Shown: positions 5,185-12,580 of the stretch, in pieces
How the letters are laid out: the number at the start of each line of letters is the position of its first letter
How positions within the stretch are numbered: position 1 is the first letter of the stretch
Notes under the pieces: model-generated
What the model saw: only the letters and a program-made list of their open reading frames with translations
Told to the model about the DNA's origin: nothing
Database searches by the model: none
Translations under genes and position numbers: made by a program
Assembly (NCBI GenBank): GCA_964545715.1
Contig: CAZJHX010000231.1
Location: 1 to 12,580 of the forward strand
DNA: 12,580 nucleotides
Origin: CAZJHX01 sp964545715
GTDB taxonomy: Bacteria > Myxococcota_A > UBA9042 > GCA-2863065
Reading direction: 5' to 3'

Positions 5185-6666
5185 GCGCCTGTTGGCGCGG
5201 GGGCACCGCCCCATCTCCCGCCCCCAGGCCACATTGTGTGACTCTTCCAGGGCCTCGTAGGAGACGTACTCCTCGCCCTCTTTCGCGACGCTCCTCAGGC
5301 ACGCGCGCTCCAGGGTACGCCAGGCGACCGTGTACCCGGCGTCTTTGGGCGTCTGGGTTGTCTTTTCCTTCAACAGCGCGCGGTTGTAGTACATCCGCCG
5401 CAGGCCGGCTTCGATGGCCTCGAACTGCCGGCGAAGCGGTTCGTAGCGAGCCTTGAGGGCGGACATCCGCTTGCTCCAAACCCGCCCTGCGTCGCGCATT
5501 TGCCGGGTCCGCGCTTTGATGGCAGGCGATCGGTACGGCTCCAGCCCGGGCTCCTCGTCGACCGGCGGATTCTGTGCGTCCGTGCGCAGGTCGCGATAGA
5601 TGTCGTCGGCCAGGGAGCGGGCGTCGCGGCCGAGGAACCGCCATTTGTCGCATACGGGGTGCGCCAGCCACTTTTTGTTGTTGGTCCCGTGAGGGCCAAC
5701 CGTCACTCGGAGGGCGGCCTCTTCGGCCAGTTCGAACGCACGGGAGTACGTCATCAACGCGATGAAGCGGTGGCCGGCGCGCGATCCGGTCGGCGCGAGC
5801 TTCGGGTTCATGGCGTCGAGCCGCTCGAGCGTTGCTTTCAGCTCTTCGGCGGCCTTGGTTGACGCCTCGTGCGGAGATGCCGCCTCCGACTCCTCCTCAT
5901 GGGTCTCGTCGTGTGTCGCGGTCGCTTTGTCGGCGCCGCCGGTCCGTTCGCGACGAATGAGCCCCGCCATCGCCGACGTCGGACGGATCGTTGCGACAGA
6001 CGCGAGGCCGGTGGCCGCGCCGCGGACGTCCGGCACCGATGCCTCACCCGCCGAGCGGAGCGTGGCGCCCAGCTGGGTCCAGGAGTTCGTTGTGGGAAGC
6101 AGCGTCGCGGCGCGCTCGGCGACGGCGTCCGCCTCACCCTCCCACGCGCTGTCCGGGCGGCCCAGCATGAGCGGTTGGTCGAAATCAGGAGCGCTGATCG
6201 GACTCTGCGCCGCGTGCGCCAACTCATGAGCGAGCAGCGCCCAACCGCTCTCAGATCCAACGTCGAACTGCCCGCGGGAGAAGTAGATGTGTCGCCCGAT
6301 GGTGAACGCGCGTGCGCCCATGCGGTCGGCGGCTTCGGCCGCTTTGGAGTCCCGGTGCAGTGCCACGTCGTTCAGTTGAACGCCGGTGACGGCCTCCACC
6401 GCTCGCTTGGGACCCGCCGGCACCCCGCCGGTGGGTCGGCTCTCACGGATCAACGCCCTGAGATGATCGTCGATCGCAGCGTCGTTGTCGTTGCGGCTCC
6501 GCGAGGCAGCGCGCTTCATTCGTATGGTGGCGCCTGGAACATCCTGGGTCGAGGCGCGCGCGCAGGCCCGGGGACGTGGAAGCTGTCGTGCGGCCGGACC
6601 CTGCAGAGCCGTCGGTCTGGCCGCCGCCTGGCCTCGTTTCCTGCGCTGATCCCTGCGTTGGCGCAT
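5182..6666 (-). CDS. DUF4157 (eCIS_core) protein with HELAH motif, N-terminal part of a toxin effector
   Basis: This 494-residue protein has an arginine-rich N-terminal region (1-77), then a DUF4157 domain (about 78-155) with the family signatures VQLNDVALHRDSKAAEAAD, GARAFTIGRHIYFSRGQF and LLAHELAHAAQ. H147, E148 and H151 form an HExxH zinc-metalloprotease-like motif. DUF4157, now called eCIS_core, is strongly enriched in extracellular contractile injection loci and often heads toxin polypeptides there; it may act in loading or as a protease. A low-complexity acidic segment (about 255-270) and a long helical region follow. No signal peptide is seen, as expected for injected effectors. ATG 6666 is favoured because AAGGA lies 5 nt upstream; M50 (6519) lacks one. 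The frame ends at an amber codon and continues open into the toxin segment, so a single effector of about 886 residues is the likely ancestral product. Confidence 0.88.
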   Translation of the reverse strand: MRQRRDQRRKRGQAAARPTALQGPAARQLPRPRACARASTQDVPGATIRMKRAASRSRNDNDAAIDDHLRALIRESRPTGGVPAGPKRAVEAVTGVQLNDVALHRDSKAAEAADRMGARAFTIGRHIYFSRGQFDVGSESGWALLAHELAHAAQSPISAPDFDQPLMLGRPDSAWEGEADAVAERAATLLPTTNSWTQLGATLRSAGEASVPDVRGAATGLASVATIRPTSAMAGLIRRERTGGADKATATHDETHEEESEAASPHEASTKAAEELKATLERLDAMNPKLAPTGSRAGHRFIALMTYSRAFELAEEAALRVTVGPHGTNNKKWLAHPVCDKWRFLGRDARSLADDIYRDLRTDAQNPPVDEEPGLEPYRSPAIKARTRQMRDAGRVWSKRMSALKARYEPLRRQFEAIEAGLRRMYYNRALLKEKTTQTPKDAGYTVAWRTLERACLRSVAKEGEEYVSYEALEESHNVAWGREMGRCPRANRR

Positions 6667-6671
6667 GTGTT

Positions 6672-6735
6672 TCCTTACCTACAAACCCCTTTATTGTCCA
6701 CAGGTTCTCGTACATGCGCGCGGCCGGGTCCGCAA
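6672..6735 (-). promoter_or_regulatory. Ribosome binding site and weak candidate promoter of the effector cassette
   Basis: On the minus strand AAGGA (6676-6672) sits 5 nt before the ATG at 6666, a good ribosome binding site that decides the start. Upstream, TTGCGG (6735-6730) and TACGAG (6712-6707) are 17 bp apart; the -10 is poor. An AT-rich patch containing ACAATA (6697-6692) is an alternative -10 without a clear -35. The binding site is convincing; the promoter is a guess. Confidence 0.35.
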
Positions 6736-6952
6736 TGGCGAGGCTCAGCGCAGCCGGCTGCTCGACATTCAGATGGGTTGCCAGCCGAGGTGGTGGCCTA
6801 TGACGCCACGCTGACGCAGAGCACCGCCAGGACGTCGCCGCAGCCGTGGGACTCCGGCTTCAGCAGGTTCTTGCCGTCGATCTCGGTGGCTGTGCCCCGT
6901 CCCACCGCAGCCCACCCCCGCACGCCCCACGGCCCCGGCGCGCCCCGCTCGG

Positions 6953-7124
6953 ATGAGCTGGAAAGACCTGATGAGGCGTGTGTTCCTCATCGACGTCCTC
7001 GCCTGCCCATGCCTCAGGGAGACTGCGTATCATTGCGGTGTTCGCCCAGCCCGATGTCGTCGAGGCCGTGGCAGCCGCCATCATTCTCTGTCAACAGACA
7101 GTCTCCGCCCGAGCCCCACCCTGA
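6953..7124 (+). pseudogene. C-terminal remnant of an IS91-family transposase
   Basis: The frame from 6953 gives MSWKDLMRRVFLIDVLACP, the conserved tail of IS91/IS801-type transposases (a W..L..RVF.ID...CP.CGG block). After a frameshift near 7014-7019, the next frame gives RLRIIAVFAQPDVVEAV up to a TGA at 7122-7124, which matches the following GRLRI(I/L)A..DP.V block. The second zinc-ligand cysteine region is damaged and the replication-initiator-like catalytic portion is absent. Upstream to 6667 nothing of the transposase is recognisable. This is a dead fragment with no protein function. Confidence 0.7.
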
Positions 7125-7356
7125 CCCGGCTGTCGGACCACCGGTGAATGACCGCAACCCGCTCCGCAGGTCCCGCCAGGGCCGGCGCACTCGTACGCCC
7201 CAGCCCCCATCGTTCCACGAAAATCACGCCCACGACGCCCACCACTAACCCGCTAACTCGTCCTCGATCCCCCGTGCGCGCCGAAGAACACTTCGTGAAC
7301 ACCGCCAAAGACGGTGCCAGCCGGATGCCTCATCACGATCAAAGCACTATCCGCTG

Positions 7357-7425
7357 GCGACATAGAGCCGGGGGAAGGTGAGCATGGCCGCGGGATCGTC
7401 GCCGGCGATACACGAGATCTCAAGC
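7357..7425. repeat. Diverged direct repeat, copy 2 (partner at 877-941)
   Basis: This copy begins at 7357 and matches 877-906 over 27 of 30 bases, then more loosely. On the minus strand it encodes LEISC and MLTFPRLYVA in one frame. It starts at the point where the transposase remnant's frame ends (stop at 7420-7422), so it may be a terminal or flanking part of that element. Confidence 0.45.
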
Positions 7426-8425
7426 GAGGGAGTAGGCCGGAAGTGCCTGACCTTGCTGGGTAGACGAGAATTGAGGATGCACACCCAGGGCGGGCCGGGG
7501 CTCCGGACAGTCCATCGCCGGCGACAGGTGAGTCCTCGAACGGTGATAGTAGGCGAAGTAGTCGGTCAGAATCCGCCGAACGTGCTTCTCGTTCATGACG
7601 ACGACGTGGTCCAGACAGTCGCGCCGAATGCTGCCGATCACGCGCTCCACGTACATCAGACTGCCAGGGACTCCTCGGGGCGGTCAGCACCTCCTCGATC
7701 CCCATGTTTCGGGCCCGGCCTCGGAACTCTCCACCGTACACGCCATCCCGATCGCGGAGCAGGTAGCGCGGCGATTCGTCCACGGGAAAGGCGTCAGTGA
7801 TCTGCTGTGCGGTCCAGCGTGCTGTCGGGTTCGCGGTGACGTTGAAGTGCAGCACACGCCGACGATCGTGCGCGAGCACCACGAAGACGTACAGAACGGC
7901 GAAGCGGACCGTCGGCACGACGAAGAAGTCGACGGACACGAGGTCCTTGACGTGGTTCTCCAGGAAAGTCCGCCACGTCTGCGAAGGTGGCTTCCGACCT
8001 TGGACCATGTACTTCTCGACGGTGGACTTGCTGACCTCGATCCCGAGCTTGCGCAGCTCGCCCTGGATGCGCGGCGAGCCCCAGGTGACGTTGGCCAGCG
8101 ACATCTGGCATCTTGCGACACGATGTCGCACAGCCGACTCCACTGCGTGGAGCCGACGGCAGGAGCCGCCGGAGGTGGTTCCGGGTCTCCTTCGGGATCC
8201 GTGGACGTCCGGGCTTGCCGGAACGGCTCAGCTTCGTCCAGTGATCTCGGAAGCGTCGACGCTGCCAGGCGATGACGGTCGCTGGTTTGACCAGGACGAC
8301 GGCGCCCCGCCGGCCGGACCAGACCTTCGCCAGCCACGACCAGAGGATCCGGTCGACAGGTCGAAGGCGTGGCCGCTTCTGGCTCCGCTGGTAGATGGCG
8401 AGTTGATGCCGGAGCCCGGCCCCCG
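7420..8425 (-). pseudogene. Degenerate rve/DDE transposase (IS481-like or related), frameshifted and N-truncated
   Basis: Three frames join into one integrase-core transposase. About 8425 to 8166 gives LRHQLAIYQRSQKRPRL, then DRILWSWLAKVWSG and KLSRSGKPGRPRIP. From 8104 comes MSLANVTWGSPRIQGELRKL, KSTVEKYMV, VSVDFFVVPT with the first catalytic Asp, LLRDRDGVYG with the second, and LTAPRSPWQ. A one-base shift near 7655-7665 then leads to YVERVIGSIRRDCLDH (catalytic Glu), YFAYYHRSRTHLS and PEPRP. The final family block (GGLHH.Y) is lost. Roughly the first 60-70 residues are missing, the remnant beginning right after the TPR-dioxygenase stop. A 61-nt insertion separates the first two parts. The DDE residues survive, but no single frame can make an active enzyme. 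The exact IS family is uncertain. Confidence 0.8.
8105..8165. repeat. 61-nt insertion with two tandem perfect palindromes inside the dead transposase
   Basis: Between the RNHLRR and MSLANV blocks, adjacent or nearly so in related transposases, lie 61 extra bases. They contain TGCGACA-CGA-TGTCGCA (8114-8130) and, 7 bp later, CTCCAC-TGC-GTGGAG (8138-8152). Both are perfect inverted repeats with 3-nt loops. Sixty-one is not a multiple of three, which accounts for the frame change. Two adjacent short hairpins recall REP/BIME-like palindromic elements; the boundaries are inferred from remembered family sequence. Confidence 0.5.
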
Positions 8426-8427
8426 TT

Positions 8428-11400
8428 CTATCTCAAAGCCTCGTGGATCAGGCGCTCCACCGGGGATCGGGGCTCGCCGGGGCGGTAGGGGGCATGCCTG
8501 CCCAGTATGTTGGGGTTGGCCAGCAGCCGCATCCGCCCCTTCAGCTCCCCGGCAGCGCCGTGCAACGTCCACGGGTGCAACAAGAAGACGTCGCCGCGCC
8601 GCCCGATGGTGTTCGCGCAGGTCCCGAGTGCCTGCGCCGTCTCCCGGGGGAGGCCCCCCGCCGCCGTGACGTCCAGCACGCCGCCCGCGCCGGCGACCCG
8701 TCGCGCGATCTCCTGCGCCGAGCCCTGGACAAAGGCGGTCCCGCACGCCGCGTGGTCGACGTCCGACAGCAGCACCAGCGCGAGCAGGTTCAGCCGCAGG
8801 TCCTGAAAGCGCATCCGCGCGCTCGGCTCGTCCATGTGCCAGTGCACGCCGGCTGGGTTCAGCGCTTCTGCGGGATCGTGCTTACCGCGCTCGAAGACGA
8901 CGCTGTTGCTGAAGCCGGGGCGGGCCAGGCGCTCGGTGCCCCCCACGAGGGTGTCGACGGCGCGAGCGACGGCGCTGGAGTAGGCCCGAAACGGCGTGAC
9001 CCGGTCACCCACGAAGGTGAGGCGCCCCGCCGGCCAGGTGCTGGGATCGTCCAGGTCCAGGCGCCGCAGATCGCGTTGGTCTGGCTCTTTGATCCAGCGC
9101 GAGGGCCGCTCGTTGATGCGCTGAAGCGCGACGTGGATCCAATGGTCCACGCGGCTGCGGGGGATGCCGCCGGGCAGCCTGACCCAGCCGCGCTCCAGAA
9201 AGTCCCGCTCGATGTGCCGATCGCGCTTGGGCTTTCCCATGATCGGCGCCAGCCGCCGCGGCCGCAGCATCGCCTGGGCGTGGAACGGCTCCCGTCTGGA
9301 GTCGTCATCCGAGCCGTATGAGGTCCGGCCCGCCAGCCGAAGCGCCTCGCCCGCGACGCGCCCCCAGGGCTGGGGCGGTGAGAGTCGGCAGAGGTCGCCA
9401 TCATCGAGCACGGTCACCATCCGCGAGGCACGGTTGGCGCCCAGCCGCGTGAGGCAGGCCTGCAGAAAGGTCCCCCGGTCTTGCCCGGCAGGTGCTGTGA
9501 GCGGGAGGCCCAGGTCGGCAACCGCCCGCCACACCAGCGCAGGACAGCGTTCCACCGTCTCCGCCACGCAGCGGTCGGCCAGGGGATCGTCTCCCTGCGC
9601 CAGCGCGTTTAGTCCTCGCTCGACCCAGGCGCCAATGCGGCTCGGCGCCTCCTCGGTGCATAACGCCAGGTCCCGCTCGGCGTCGTCGTGCCGGCCTTGC
9701 AGGCGGGCCAGGCGGCCCCGATATACCGGCGTGGTGGCGCGCTTCACGGGCGCGAACCGCGCTTCCAGCTCCTTCAACCACCCGTGGGCCTCTTCCTCGC
9801 GGCCCCCGAAGAGCGCCGCCGCCGCCGCGCCCACGTAACCCCAACGGCAGTCACGACGCTTCAACGCCTGCCGAAAGGAGGCCGCCGCGTCCTCGTACCG
9901 TCCGGCCCAAAGCAAGACCTCGCCGCCGAAGGTCAGCGGATGCGGCGAGTGTGGAAACTTTGCCGCGAGCGCGTCCAAGCGGCGGCACACGTCGTCCAAC
10001 GACGCCGGACCCAGGCGATACTGTACCGCCGCCGAGCGCCCCCGGCAGCTGTCGGGGATGACGAGATCCCCCAGCCGTCCCGCCGCGTCCAAGCCCACCA
10101 TCCAGTGCGTGCGGTTGCCTCCCAGACGGCGCTGGAGCACGCGCAGGCCGGCTGCCCAGGCGTCCCTCCCCCCGGCCGCAAGCGCGTGCGGGTCGACGCC
10201 CTCAAAGCCCACCAGGCGCTCGGCGACCAGGCCATCGTAGTACGTCTCGAAGGACACCTCGTCGGTAGACGCCTGAGCGGTGGCCAGGGCGCCGGCGACC
10301 ATCGCCCCGAGCGTATTTCGCCGGGCCAGGGCCCGCGTGGCGTAGCGCTCGCCCTCCGCGGGGCGACCGGCGGACGTGCAGACCTGCGACATCCATGTGT
10401 TGGCCTCCAGGTGGTCCGGCGCTTCGGCGAGCACCCTACCGAGCAGTTCGGTCGCCGCGTCCCAGCGCTCCTCGAGCACCGCGATGGCACCCATATGCAG
10501 CCGGTATTCGAGCGCCTCCTCGGGCCACGCGCTCCGGGCCAACCGCCGCGCCGCCTCCAGATCCACCTGCCATAGCGCGATCCGCGCCTGCCACGCCCGC
10601 GCCCGCGGTGAGTCGTGTGCGGCGACCATGCGATGCAGCCACCCCTGTGCGAGATCGGGGCGGCTCGCTCGGATCAGGGAGCCGGGTATACCCGAGTGAA
10701 AGTCCGCGAGCGACTCCCGCATGGGAACGTCCGCGAACCCACCGCCGGCCACCGTGTCGTCCAGCCCGGTCTCCAGGTACCGGCGCAGCGCCGCCCAATC
10801 GCCGCTACCTCGTGCGTCGCCGAAACAGCCCAGCGCTGCACCGCCATCTCCCCGCGCGCTGGCAGCGGCGGCGAGGACGGCGGCCGGGGTCTGCGGGTCG
10901 CCGATGAGCCGGTCCTCCCAAGCGGCCACCCGCTGCCACTGACCCAGGATGCCGGCGCGGACGAGGTGCGATACGGCGACCGGCCAGGGCACGCGCAGGG
11001 GCTCATCGGCCAGCGACTCGACCTCCGACACGCCGTCCAGCCACTGTCCGCTCGCAAACGCGGCCAGCGCGAGGGTGGCGCGGTCTTCCGGCCGCTCCGA
11101 TGCCTGGTATGCCGCGCGCCGTTCGATGACGGCAGCCGGCGGCAACCCCTCGCTAGCGTCGGGCTCAACGCCGAGGTGGGCGTGTACCAGGTCGTTGAGC
11201 TGCGCTTCAAATGGCGTGAGCCGGTCGGCCACGTCGCAGCACACGGCGCCCGCCAGCCTCTCCGGCAGGCTCTGGCCGCTCGGATAGCTGACCGGGAGCG
11301 CGCCAATCCATGCCGGTGCCTCTTGCGTCGGCCCACCGAGGCGCACGTCCAGGTCGCGTCGCTTGCTGAGGTCGAGGTGCAGGACCAGGCCGCCCTCGGC

Positions 11401-12180
11401 GTGCCCGATGTGTCGCAACCGATAACGCGCGCCGAGGGCGCCGTCGAGCCACGTCGGCGAGGTCGTCTCCGCGGGGCTCAGGCGGCGCGTGTGGTGCACC
11501 ACGGTGGGCTGCGGTCGCACATTCGCCAGCCGGGCCGCACGGTGGCGTACGTCGCCGGGCACAAAAAAGTCCCCCGCCAGCGCGTGATACGCCGCCGTGG
11601 CCTGGGCGTCCCACCCGAACAGGTGCAGCAGGCGCGCGTGCAGAAAAAGGCGTCGCGCGTCCCATGACGGCTTCGGCTGCGGGGGCGGTCCCGGGGCGAG
11701 CCTCGTCGGCACCGGGAGCGACCGCAGGTCGTCGTGGCGCTCGGCGCGGAGGCCGTCCGGGCCTTCCGTTGGGTCCACGCCCATCGCGGCCAGGACCAGC
11801 GCCAACAGGTCGTCGATCTCCGCGCTGTCGGCGGCGCCGCCGAGCAGGTGGGCCAACGTGTGGCCGCCAAGTAAGTGATCCCGCGGCTGTGGGAGCATCA
11901 ACCCCCGAACGCGGGCGGCGGCGGCGCGACACAACTCGGTCGGGCTCAGCCGTCGCTTCAGCTGCGAGGCCGCGACCGTCCCCCGCCACGCGGAGACGAC
12001 AGCCGCGCTCAGGGCGCGTGCGCGCGCATCGACGCTGGAATCGCGCCCCGCGAGCCAGGTGTCGTGCGGCAAGAAGAAGTATAGGGGCTCGTCATCGATG
12101 AACCGGGCCAGGTCCGAGAGCAGGCTGGACGCAGCGATCGGCGAAGGCTCGGGGTCGGAATCGGGCCGCTGCGTATCCAC
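8428..12180 (-). CDS. TPR-repeat protein with C-terminal phytanoyl-CoA dioxygenase-like (PhyH) domain
   Basis: This 1250-residue, probably cytoplasmic protein has no signal peptide or membrane segment. Residues 1 to about 450 match nothing I recognise. Tetratricopeptide-like helical repeats follow, clearest at about 553-620 (VLEERWDAATELLGRVLAEA) and 745-860 (LLWAGRYEDAAASFRQAL, LQGRHDDAERDLALCTEEAP). From about 981 to the end is a PhyH-like double-stranded beta-helix oxygenase: H1115 and D1117 in HWHMDEP are the HxD iron ligands, H1207 in LHPWTLHGAAG the distal histidine, and R1216 or R1218 in GRMRLLANPN the likely 2-oxoglutarate anchor. It therefore probably hydroxylates a substrate held by the repeats; that substrate is unknown. 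The start is GTG at 12180 without a strong ribosome binding site, and the frame stays open further upstream, so the N-terminus is uncertain. The stop is TAG; transposase debris begins immediately after. No functional link to neighbouring genes is visible. Confidence 0.78.
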   Translation of the reverse strand: MDTQRPDSDPEPSPIAASSLLSDLARFIDDEPLYFFLPHDTWLAGRDSSVDARARALSAAVVSAWRGTVAASQLKRRLSPTELCRAAAARVRGLMLPQPRDHLLGGHTLAHLLGGAADSAEIDDLLALVLAAMGVDPTEGPDGLRAERHDDLRSLPVPTRLAPGPPPQPKPSWDARRLFLHARLLHLFGWDAQATAAYHALAGDFFVPGDVRHRAARLANVRPQPTVVHHTRRLSPAETTSPTWLDGALGARYRLRHIGHAEGGLVLHLDLSKRRDLDVRLGGPTQEAPAWIGALPVSYPSGQSLPERLAGAVCCDVADRLTPFEAQLNDLVHAHLGVEPDASEGLPPAAVIERRAAYQASERPEDRATLALAAFASGQWLDGVSEVESLADEPLRVPWPVAVSHLVRAGILGQWQRVAAWEDRLIGDPQTPAAVLAAAASARGDGGAALGCFGDARGSGDWAALRRYLETGLDDTVAGGGFADVPMRESLADFHSGIPGSLIRASRPDLAQGWLHRMVAAHDSPRARAWQARIALWQVDLEAARRLARSAWPEEALEYRLHMGAIAVLEERWDAATELLGRVLAEAPDHLEANTWMSQVCTSAGRPAEGERYATRALARRNTLGAMVAGALATAQASTDEVSFETYYDGLVAERLVGFEGVDPHALAAGGRDAWAAGLRVLQRRLGGNRTHWMVGLDAAGRLGDLVIPDSCRGRSAAVQYRLGPASLDDVCRRLDALAAKFPHSPHPLTFGGEVLLWAGRYEDAAASFRQALKRRDCRWGYVGAAAAALFGGREEEAHGWLKELEARFAPVKRATTPVYRGRLARLQGRHDDAERDLALCTEEAPSRIGAWVERGLNALAQGDDPLADRCVAETVERCPALVWRAVADLGLPLTAPAGQDRGTFLQACLTRLGANRASRMVTVLDDGDLCRLSPPQPWGRVAGEALRLAGRTSYGSDDDSRREPFHAQAMLRPRRLAPIMGKPKRDRHIERDFLERGWVRLPGGIPRSRVDHWIHVALQRINERPSRWIKEPDQRDLRRLDLDDPSTWPAGRLTFVGDRVTPFRAYSSAVARAVDTLVGGTERLARPGFSNSVVFERGKHDPAEALNPAGVHWHMDEPSARMRFQDLRLNLLALVLLSDVDHAACGTAFVQGSAQEIARRVAGAGGVLDVTAAGGLPRETAQALGTCANTIGRRGDVFLLHPWTLHGAAGELKGRMRLLANPNILGRHAPYRPGEPRSPVERLIHEALR

Positions 12181-12431
12181 AGCACGGATTGTTTCATCGC
12201 TGGGTGTCGATGCCCAGCCGGGTCCGCTTTTCGTACCGGGTCGGACGGTTTCAGCCGCGAGTGCGCCTTGGGCTGGACAGGAGACACGTGCGCGAGCAAC
12301 CCGGACGACTCAGCCGCCGCGCCACCGTTACGCCCGACGATCCCCTCCTCGTTCGCTGTGCTCAACAGCCGGCCCGGCAGCTGCGCGGCCACGGCACCCC
12401 ACCGCCCGCGCACCCGCGAAAACCCAACCCG

Positions 12432-12580
12432 CTGTGCCCTGAGCACCAGGGCTTCACGGTCCATGCCGCCACGTCGGTTGCCCCTGACCGCCCCTCTCAA
12501 TTGGAGCGCCTGGTCCGCTATATGAGGCGTCCCCCCGTCTCCAACCGCCGCCTGCGCCGGCTCGAAGACGACCGCATCGA
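12432..12580 (+). pseudogene. Internal fragment of an IS91-family transposase, running off the window
   Basis: From 12432 the plus strand reads CPEHQGFTVHAATSV, then QLERLVRYMRRPPVS and LRRLEDDRI to the window edge. This matches the GF.LHA......LERLCRY..RPP block in the C-terminal half of IS91-type transposases. The same frame is open back to at least 12210 but shows no family similarity there, and the catalytic region that should precede it is absent. It is therefore a 5'-truncated copy; whether the 3' end is intact lies outside the window. It faces away from the TPR-dioxygenase gene. Confidence 0.65.

Noticed and set aside
4460..5671. 403-codon minus-strand frame overlapping the DUF4157 and toxin segments
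   Set aside because: It is in another frame of the same strand and reads as arginine/glycine-rich shadow sequence, whereas the overlapped frame carries the real motifs. It spans the amber codon but joins no recognisable domains.
4006..6666. Genome-wide reassignment of TAG to an amino acid
   Set aside because: The vapC, AAA+, HEAT and TPR-dioxygenase genes all end in TAG at sensible places, and vapC has a second stop right after. Reassignment of the codon throughout the genome is therefore unlikely.
5869..7248. 459-codon plus-strand frame
   Set aside because: It runs antisense to the DUF4157 domain and then over transposon debris. The composition is arginine-rich low complexity with no recognisable motif.
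10615..11667. 350-codon plus-strand frame opposite the TPR-dioxygenase gene
   Set aside because: It is a shadow of the 1250-residue gene with no domain or credible start signal. The same applies to the frames at 8443-9321 and 9688-10575.

Overview
The window is GC-rich throughout, with dense overlapping false reading frames on both strands. This fits a high-GC environmental bacterium such as Myxococcota, Acidobacteriota or Gemmatimonadota. The lineage is a guess from gene content; no rRNA, tRNA or other phylogenetic marker is present.

Layout. (1) 72-794, plus strand: a compact VapBC-type toxin-antitoxin operon with a good sigma70-like promoter and a perfect palindrome over the predicted start of transcription. 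(2) 795-1263: no convincing gene. It holds a short segment (877-941) similar to one at 7357-7425. (3) 1264-3384, plus strand: a two-module AAA+ ATPase of the type found in extracellular contractile injection system (eCIS) loci. (4) 3509-6666, minus strand: an effector cassette, in transcription order a DUF4157/eCIS_core HELAH protein, a polymorphic-toxin segment (glycine-rich pre-toxin helix, KAPDVPPN repeats, C-terminal GHYDHLTE domain) and a HEAT-repeat protein that looks like its immunity protein. The DUF4157 and toxin parts share one reading frame, interrupted only by an amber codon at 5182-5184. (5) 6667-8425: transposon debris, comprising an IS91-type transposase tail and a frameshifted rve/DDE transposase remnant carrying a 61-nt double-palindrome insertion. 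(6) 8428-12180, minus strand: a 1250-residue protein joining an unrecognised N-terminal region, TPR-like repeats and a C-terminal phytanoyl-CoA-dioxygenase-like Fe(II)/2-oxoglutarate domain. (7) 12432-12580: the start of another IS91-type transposase fragment that runs off the window.

How the parts may work together. The AAA+ protein and the DUF4157 toxin cassette point to eCIS-type effector delivery, although no sheath, tube or baseplate gene lies in the window. The toxin stop and the HEAT-protein start overlap (TGATG), as expected for a coupled toxin-immunity pair. The TPR-dioxygenase is bordered by transposon remnants on both sides and has no visible link to the cassette. Smaller gaps (6667-6952, 7125-7356, 12181-12431) show no convincing gene; 6667-6740 probably holds the cassette's promoter and ribosome binding site.
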